This document shows positions 14,630 to 19,690 of a stretch of 19,690 nt of DNA, piece after piece. How positions within the stretch are numbered: position 1 is the stretch's first letter; the number at the start of each line of letters is the position of its first letter. The notes beneath the pieces are model-generated. The model ran no database searches. It saw only the letters and a list, made by a program, of their open reading frames with translations, and had not been told where the DNA came from. The position numbers and the translations under genes were made by a program. This stretch comes from JBDTMC01 sp039934475 (GTDB taxonomy: Bacteria; Acidobacteriota; Terriglobia; Bryobacterales; Bryobacteraceae), in the NCBI GenBank assembly GCA_039934475.1, contig JBDTMC010000096.1, positions 1 to 19,690 of the forward strand. The letters run 5' to 3'.

Positions 14630-16705
14630 ATGGTACTGCTTCGCTTGCTTCCACTGGTGGTTTTATTTACCACGACGATCCGGCACGACGGCTGGGAGGT
14701 GATTGGCCCCGGGGGTGGAGGCGCCATGTTCCACCCCACGGTGAGCCCGCATGACCAGGCGCGCGTGCTGGTGGCGTGCGATATGACGGGCGACTACCTG
14801 TCGGAAGATGGCGGCCGGCAGTGGCGGATGTTCAACCTGGGAGGACCGACACGGTTCTTTGTCTTCGATCCAAAGGACCCGAAGGTGGTGTACGCGCAGA
14901 CCAGGCGGCTGTGGCGGAGCGAGGACGGGGGCCATGCGTGGCAGTCGGTGTATCCACGGGGCGAGACTGTGGATCTGGAAGGCGATCACGCCGAGGAGCG
15001 CGTGGCAGGCGGGAAGCCGGCTATCAGTGCCATGGATGCGGCAGCAGGGGTTCTGTGGGCGGGCATGGGAACGAAGTTGGCTCGTTCGCAAGACAAGGGC
15101 AGCACGTGGACAGAGATGGCAGAGCTGCCGTCGCCGGCGATCGCGGTGTTTGCCGCGGAAGGCGCGGTGTACGTGTTTGGCTCCGAGTATCTGCAGATTC
15201 GCGGCGAAGCGGGCGTGATCACTCAGAAGCACCCGGCGTTCACCGAAGTTTCTATGGGCTTCGAGGGCGGCGCCACACGATTCTATGGGGCGGGCAAAGA
15301 GGGTGTGTTTGTTTCGGCGGACGGAGCGATGTGGACGAAGGCGCCGATTGATGGAAAGGTTCGCGCTTTGGCGGCGTCACGCTTTCACGGCAATGTGGCG
15401 TATGCGGCGTTCCAGGGACGCACATTCGGAGTGACTCGGACGTCGGATGGCGGGCGAACGTGGACTCCGGTGTGGGAGGAGTCGAAGGTGAAGGCTCCTA
15501 ACGTGGACGATGGATGGGTGAGTGAGAGGTTGGGGCCGGGCTGGGGTGAGCATCCTTTAGCGATTGGCGTGGCCCCCACCAATGGCGATCTGGTTTATGG
15601 GACGGACTTCGGGCGGACGCTACGGTCAAGCGATGGCGGGAAACATTGGGAAGCGGCGTACACGCGCAAGCTCGGTGATGGGTCCTATGCTTCCACTGGG
15701 TTGGATGTAACCACAACCTATGGCGTTCATTTCGATCCCTTCGATGCGCGGCGGATGTTTATCTCGTACACCGACATCGGACTCTTCCGAAGTGAGAATG
15801 GAGGTAAAGGGTGGCAGAGTTCTACTGTTCAGGGCGTTCCTAAGGATTGGGTGAATACGACGTACTGGGTGGAATTCGATCCTGCCGTGAAAGGGCGCAT
15901 GTGGGCGGCGATGAGCGGCACCCATGATTTGCCGCGGCCCAAGATGTGGCGGCGGACTTCGCCGTCCGCATTTCGAGGGGGCGTGTGCCAGAGCGACGAT
16001 GGCGGGCGGACCTGGCGCGTGCTGAGTCTTCCGCAGATAGCCGCGACACATATCCTGCTGGACAAAACGAAGCCTCACACCTTGTACGTGACAGGGTATG
16101 GGAAGGGCGTGTACCGGTCTTTGGACGGTGGCGCGACATGGCAGCCGAAGAGCAACGGGCTCCCGGAATATGAGCCGTTCGTGTGGCGGCTGACTCAGGA
16201 TGGCAAGGGTGTTTTATATGTTGTAGTGGCTCGGCGCAGCGATGACGGCAGTATTGGAAATGATCGCGATGGGGGCCTCTATCGTTCCACCGATCGCGGG
16301 GAGACCTGGAGCAAGGTTGGCCTGCCTTCCAACGTCAACGGGCCGAATGGGCTAGCCGTGGATCCTAAAGATGACAAGCGTCTGTATCTGGCGGCTTGGG
16401 CCAGTGCCGGGGCGTCGAATGGCGGCATCTATTTGTCCACGGACGCAGGGGCCACCTGGAAGCAGGTTCATTCGGCCGATCAGCACGTTTACGATGTCAC
16501 CGTCGATGCGAAACATCCCTCGCGGTTGTTTGCCACGGGGTTTGAGTCCGCCGCGTGGCAATCGGATGATCGAGGCGAGACTTGGCAGCAGATTCCAGGA
16601 TTCAACTTCAAGTGGGCGCACCGCGTGATCCCCGATCCGTCAAACGCGGATCGGGTGTATATCACCACCTTCGGCGGTAGCGTCTGGCACGGGCCGGCGC
16701 GCTAG
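14630..16705 (+). CDS. Secreted BNR/Asp-box double beta-propeller (GH74/sortilin-like)
   Basis: 691 residues. A short signal peptide covers about residues 1-17 (LLRLLPLVVLFTT). The rest is built from repeated blades carrying Asp-box motifs S-x-D-x-G-x-x-W. I count twelve: SEDGGRQW (residue 58), SEDGGHAW (97), SQDKGSTW, an imperfect SADGAMW, TSDGGRTW, SSDGGKHW, SENGGKGW, SDDGGRTW, SLDGGATW, STDRGETW, STDAGATW and SDDRGETW (645). Many are preceded by D-P-x-D/N-x-x-x-V-Y strands such as DPKDPKVVYAQT. Length and order fit two seven-bladed propellers as in GH74 xyloglucanases and the Vps10/sortilin group. The opening GWEVIGPGGGGAMFHPTVSP and CDMTGDYLSEDGG are GH74-like. Catalytic Asp residues cannot be assigned by eye, so hydrolase activity is unproven. 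The start lacks a ribosome binding site and may be leaderless. Its stop overlaps that of the next gene. Confidence 0.87.
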   Translation: MVLLRLLPLVVLFTTTIRHDGWEVIGPGGGGAMFHPTVSPHDQARVLVACDMTGDYLSEDGGRQWRMFNLGGPTRFFVFDPKDPKVVYAQTRRLWRSEDGGHAWQSVYPRGETVDLEGDHAEERVAGGKPAISAMDAAAGVLWAGMGTKLARSQDKGSTWTEMAELPSPAIAVFAAEGAVYVFGSEYLQIRGEAGVITQKHPAFTEVSMGFEGGATRFYGAGKEGVFVSADGAMWTKAPIDGKVRALAASRFHGNVAYAAFQGRTFGVTRTSDGGRTWTPVWEESKVKAPNVDDGWVSERLGPGWGEHPLAIGVAPTNGDLVYGTDFGRTLRSSDGGKHWEAAYTRKLGDGSYASTGLDVTTTYGVHFDPFDARRMFISYTDIGLFRSENGGKGWQSSTVQGVPKDWVNTTYWVEFDPAVKGRMWAAMSGTHDLPRPKMWRRTSPSAFRGGVCQSDDGGRTWRVLSLPQIAATHILLDKTKPHTLYVTGYGKGVYRSLDGGATWQPKSNGLPEYEPFVWRLTQDGKGVLYVVVARRSDDGSIGNDRDGGLYRSTDRGETWSKVGLPSNVNGPNGLAVDPKDDKRLYLAAWASAGASNGGIYLSTDAGATWKQVHSADQHVYDVTVDAKHPSRLFATGFESAAWQSDDRGETWQQIPGFNFKWAHRVIPDPSNADRVYITTFGGSVWHGPAR

Positions 16706-19671
16706 CGGATACGAATTTTGACGTCGTTCGACGTCTTGCCGGGCATTGACAGCGAGAGGACCGCGTCGCCGGAGGGGACGCCCGCCGGGATCTGGACGTT
16801 CACCTGATAGAGGCCGAAGAACGACGGGGCGAGTCCGGAGAAGGGGACTGAGGCGGGGATGCCGGCGATGGTGACGGTTGGGGTCACGGTCGTCGTCGCC
16901 AGGCTTCCTGATGTCGTTACCGGGCCCAACCCAGTGGCGTACACTTCCAGGAAATCGCCGGGGCCGACGGGTTGCTGGAGCGTGGTCTTGGGGGTTCCGG
17001 CCACGAGGATCGCTCCATAGCGTGTAGCGGTGTCGTAGAAGATGCCCGGCTGGGCGGTGAGGACCGCAACGTGTTGGACCGGCGAGACTCCCAGCGGCGT
17101 GGTGACGATGACGTCGGCGGTCCCCGTCGCCAGGTTTTGCGGCACCCAGAAATTCAGCTGGCGGTCAGAGAAATAGAACAAAGGCGCAGGCGTGCCGTTG
17201 ACTGTCACCTGGATTCCGGCCACGGCATCAGTGAGGGCGACAGAGCCTTTGATTCCGTCGGCAAGGTTGGCCCCGAAGATCGTGGCTAAACCGTTAGGGA
17301 CGAGGCCGGCTTGGAAGCTGGCGGCGTTAACCACTCCGTTGTCGAAAATGGCGGGCGGACCCAGGGCTGTGACTACCAGAAAAGGCTGAGAAGATCCTTC
17401 AACTAATGCGTATAACTCATTGAGTGTATTAGGGCCTGGAGTGAATTGAAAAGTGGCTTGACCGAATTCGTCAGTAACAGCGGAGGTCGGCGTGACGGTG
17501 GCTCCGGCCGAGGCAGTAACGGTCAGGTTCCTGCCGGCGTATCCGGCGAGATTGGCGTCGCTGGCCCGCAAGACGATGCTTTGGGGCAGCGGTTGTCCGG
17601 CCGTGGCGATTTGGAAGTCGCCGGAAACGGCGAAGGCGCGGAGGTCGTCTGGCGCGGGCAGCACCTGCACTTTGGCCGAGGCGGTTTCATACGAGCCGTC
17701 GATGCGGGCGGTGATTTCGCTGACTCCTGTGCGGATACCTTGCAATGGAAAGGTAGCCTTCGTGGCTCCGGCTGGGATGGTGACGGAGGCCGGGGGCTGG
17801 GCAGCTCCATTGTCAGTGCTGAACGTCACGGTGATGGGATTGGTGGCGGGGCGCGCCACGGAGACGGCGGGGTTGGAGGTGGCGCCGGCGATGACGCCTC
17901 CGGCGGGGAACAGGGACAGCGTCAGCGCCTGGCTGAGGGTGGTATCCATCGTGGCCCGGTTACCGGCGGCGGTGGCGTAATAGGATTCAAAGTTGGCGCG
18001 GTATATTTCGATTTGGGAGACGGAGTCGGGGACGGGTCCGGTTCCAGTAATAAGGATGATCGCGACTCGGAAATGGCGCTGCGACACGGTGGAATCAGGG
18101 GTTCGGCGGCCCGCGACGGCAATCAGTTGATCGACCGTAATGTCCTGGCGGGTTCCGTTGATGGCGATTCCCGTGCGAGGTAAGGCGCTGTTGCTGTGGT
18201 TGGCGTTGGTGATGAGGAAGGTGGGGGGAACTTCCTGCGGCGTGCGGAAGCCCATCAGGTATTGGTCGAGAGGAGCGTAGCCCTGCACGGTGGCGATGGT
18301 GAGGAAACGCGGGATGGCGTTGGGCCCGTTGTCTTGAATGCGGTTGCCTTCCAGCAAGGATGCTTCGGAATTGAAGTTGAACCCCCAGTGCGCGTTATTG
18401 TTCGGGTTCAGCATGGGGAGAGCGGAAGGGTTGTTGGGATCCAGGACGCTCACGTAGGCGAGGAACAGATGGCCCATCTCGTGGGCGATCACGCTGAGCG
18501 GCGTGTCTCCGGTGGTGGTGCGGCCGTCAACGGTTCCTCGAATGTCGGCCGAGTACTGGTCGACGTTGCCCATGTTGATTACGGACTGAAGGCGGCGTGG
18601 GGAACCGTAGAGGGTGCCGATGTCTACCGGGACGTCGCCGTAGCCGGTGCGTTCGTTGCGGACCGTGGATTCAAAGGCGACCGCGCCAGGGGCAGCGGCG
18701 ACGCCGAGAGCGTTATAAACCACCAGATAGTCGTAGGCGTCTTCGTGAGTCTCGTAGAAGCGTTGGGCGACGCGCACCAGATCGATGCTGGTCGAGGTTT
18801 GGAAACTCTCCACCACCGCCGCGGAGTATTCGCCCGCTGGGGGTGCGCTGAGATCGACGAACTGCGACGAACCGAGAAGGTGTCCGGGTGAGATGCCGAC
18901 GACGGCGGAATCGATGGGCTGAATGGTTGACCAGGCGAACTCAATGTGGCCGTCGGCGACCAGGCGCACCTGAAAGGTGTGTGGGCTGCCTATTCCGGCA
19001 TCTGAGTATTCCGGGACGCCTACCCAACTGATGACGACGCGATCAGGCGTGGCGAGAACGCGCACACCGCCGTTAGTTCGGGAGGGATCCAGATCGGCGA
19101 ATAGCGGAGCGATGCGCGGCGGGCCTGCGACCAGGCGTCCGGCGGAGCGCGCCGAACTGTCGGTGTCGCTTTCCCCAAAGGAGAGGTTGCCGTCTGAGTT
19201 GATATAGACGCTGGTATAAGTGTTGCCGAAGAAGGGGAAGGAGAAGGGGAGAGCAGTGAGGCGGGCGTCGTCGTCACCCAAGCCGGCGACGGGCGCGCCT
19301 TGCGTGGCGTCGGAGGAATTGTAGGCCGCGCCGGACAGGCTCAACCTGTAGCTGGCCGTGTTAAGCGCGGAGGGCTGGAAGGTGAGAGTCTTGTTGTCCA
19401 GATCGAAGGAGTTGGCTTCGCTCACCACGCCGTTGGAGTTGTCCATGGTGGCGATGTTGCCCACGTCCTGCTGCGCGCCGGGTGAAATCGAAAGGGCTTG
19501 CCGGCTGCGGGCGGCTCCCAGCGCGCGGATTGACTGCTGGTGGCGGTAGAGCTGCTCTCGCCACGTCACGCTGTGGGTGCCGCAAATGGCTTGATCCTGG
19601 CGGGCGGCGGCGGGCGTTGGAAGGATCAGGGCTATACCGAGGAGGGATAGGGGGAACCGGAGGCAAGGCAC
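16702..19671 (-). CDS. Large secreted zincin-like metalloprotease with Ig-like region and TIGR03437 domain
   Basis: 989 residues with a Sec signal peptide (about 1-24, LSLLGIALILPTPAAA). Residues about 139-260 resemble a NIDO-like beta domain: LPFSFPFFGNTYTSVYINSDG, then IAPLFADLDP and VVISWVGVPEY. The catalytic region holds HEMGH at 397-401 (HExxH zinc motif) and LDQYLMGFRTPQEVPP, whose Met473 could be the Met-turn of a metzincin-like enzyme. A third zinc ligand is not obvious. Residues about 600-775 are two Ig-like or invasin-like beta domains (VTIPAGATKATFPL, VTDEFGQATFQFTPG). Residues 780-989 are TIGR03437: VVNAASFQAGLVPNGLATIFG, VNGTPAPLFYFSDRQLNFWVP, AQPGIFYDTATR, FLEVYATGLGPV and a final NDVKIRIR strand. 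Probable extracellular peptidase. The start is GTG 19671; GGAGG ends one base before it, too close to act as a normal ribosome binding site. Confidence 0.88.
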   Translation of the reverse strand: MPCLRFPLSLLGIALILPTPAAARQDQAICGTHSVTWREQLYRHQQSIRALGAARSRQALSISPGAQQDVGNIATMDNSNGVVSEANSFDLDNKTLTFQPSALNTASYRLSLSGAAYNSSDATQGAPVAGLGDDDARLTALPFSFPFFGNTYTSVYINSDGNLSFGESDTDSSARSAGRLVAGPPRIAPLFADLDPSRTNGGVRVLATPDRVVISWVGVPEYSDAGIGSPHTFQVRLVADGHIEFAWSTIQPIDSAVVGISPGHLLGSSQFVDLSAPPAGEYSAAVVESFQTSTSIDLVRVAQRFYETHEDAYDYLVVYNALGVAAAPGAVAFESTVRNERTGYGDVPVDIGTLYGSPRRLQSVINMGNVDQYSADIRGTVDGRTTTGDTPLSVIAHEMGHLFLAYVSVLDPNNPSALPMLNPNNNAHWGFNFNSEASLLEGNRIQDNGPNAIPRFLTIATVQGYAPLDQYLMGFRTPQEVPPTFLITNANHSNSALPRTGIAINGTRQDITVDQLIAVAGRRTPDSTVSQRHFRVAIILITGTGPVPDSVSQIEIYRANFESYYATAAGNRATMDTTLSQALTLSLFPAGGVIAGATSNPAVSVARPATNPITVTFSTDNGAAQPPASVTIPAGATKATFPLQGIRTGVSEITARIDGSYETASAKVQVLPAPDDLRAFAVSGDFQIATAGQPLPQSIVLRASDANLAGYAGRNLTVTASAGATVTPTSAVTDEFGQATFQFTPGPNTLNELYALVEGSSQPFLVVTALGPPAIFDNGVVNAASFQAGLVPNGLATIFGANLADGIKGSVALTDAVAGIQVTVNGTPAPLFYFSDRQLNFWVPQNLATGTADVIVTTPLGVSPVQHVAVLTAQPGIFYDTATRYGAILVAGTPKTTLQQPVGPGDFLEVYATGLGPVTTSGSLATTTVTPTVTIAGIPASVPFSGLAPSFFGLYQVNVQIPAGVPSGDAVLSLSMPGKTSNDVKIRIR
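16720..16735. terminator. Perfect hairpin just after the Asp-box gene, possible terminator
   Basis: GACGTCG-TT-CGACGTC is a perfect 7 bp inverted repeat starting 14 nt after the stop of the plus-strand gene. It lies within the last codons of the convergent metalloprotease gene. Only two T residues follow on the plus strand, so it is a weak intrinsic terminator at best. It could equally be codon-driven. Confidence 0.3.
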
Positions 19672-19677
19672 GCCTCC

Positions 19678-19683
19678 ATTGTA
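19678..19683 (-). promoter_or_regulatory. Candidate -10 element for the metalloprotease gene
   Basis: Read on the minus strand, TACAAT matches five of six bases of TATAAT and ends 6 nt before the GTG at 19671. This distance would start the RNA at or within a base or two of the start codon. The -35 region lies beyond the window edge and cannot be inspected. Confidence 0.45.
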
Positions 19684-19690
19684 AGATACG

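Noticed and set aside
14596..14739. Upstream in-frame extension of the tandem hydrolase gene
   Set aside because: It runs 110 bp into the divergent Asp-box gene and would place a Pro-rich stretch before the twin-arginine signal that starts at 14595.
17446..18891. Two plus-strand open frames of 245 and 231 codons opposite the metalloprotease gene
   Set aside because: Antisense shadows of a strongly supported gene. They have no ribosome binding sites or recognisable domains.
1..19690. Defence island, prophage or CRISPR system
   Set aside because: No integrase, transposase, nuclease-helicase pair, phage structural gene or spaced repeat array is visible. The only repeat array is the two-copy 25 bp tandem, which has no spacers.

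Overview
The window looks like chromosomal DNA of a soil Acidobacteriota bacterium of the Solibacter/Bryobacter type. The main evidence is the C-terminal domain of two secreted proteins (genes at 10673-12541 and 16702-19671), which matches the 'Solibacter C-terminal' family TIGR03437. It begins with VVNAA..., has a GLGPV or GANLA turn and ends in a short basic strand. A DUF1549/DUF1553 plus DUF1501 pair and many exported polymer-related proteins fit the same group. This placement rests on protein families only; no rRNA or other marker gene is present.

Layout, left to right. A class I methyltransferase gene runs off the left edge (minus, 1-929). Next is a secreted protein with two Ig-like repeats (minus, 954-2417). 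A gap of about 370 bp, visibly richer in A+T, separates it from an exported Gfo/Idh/MocA-type oxidoreductase (plus, 2787-3833). A two-gene minus-strand operon follows: a DUF1549/DUF1553 protein with one c-heme motif (5311-7479), overlapping by 11 bp a Tat-exported DUF1501 protein (3930-5321). Then come a secreted WD40-like propeller protein (plus, 7541-9085), a Tat-exported TIM-barrel protein (minus, 9128-10579), a secreted protein with a duplicated N-terminal domain and TIGR03437 (plus, 10673-12541), an exported tandem alpha/beta-hydrolase (minus, 12544-14595), a secreted BNR/Asp-box double propeller resembling GH74 and sortilin (plus, 14630-16705), and a large secreted zincin-like metalloprotease with TIGR03437 (minus, 16702-19671).

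Ten of the eleven genes carry a Sec- or Tat-like export signal, so the region looks like a set of envelope or extracellular proteins. Probable roles are carbohydrate and ester degradation, protein hydrolysis and binding, but no substrate can be named from sequence. Strand alternates almost gene by gene and the only clear operon is DUF1553-DUF1501. Convergent neighbours are packed tightly: 96 bp, 42 bp, 2 bp and a 4 bp overlap.

I found no tRNA, rRNA, CRISPR array, integrase, transposase or phage gene. The best non-coding oddities are an exact-length 25 bp tandem duplication that supplies both stop codons of a convergent gene pair (9081-9130), a shared CTAG stop (16702-16705), and several starts that lack a ribosome binding site but have a -10-like hexamer 6-11 nt upstream, suggesting leaderless mRNAs. 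I see no convincing new defence or mobile system.
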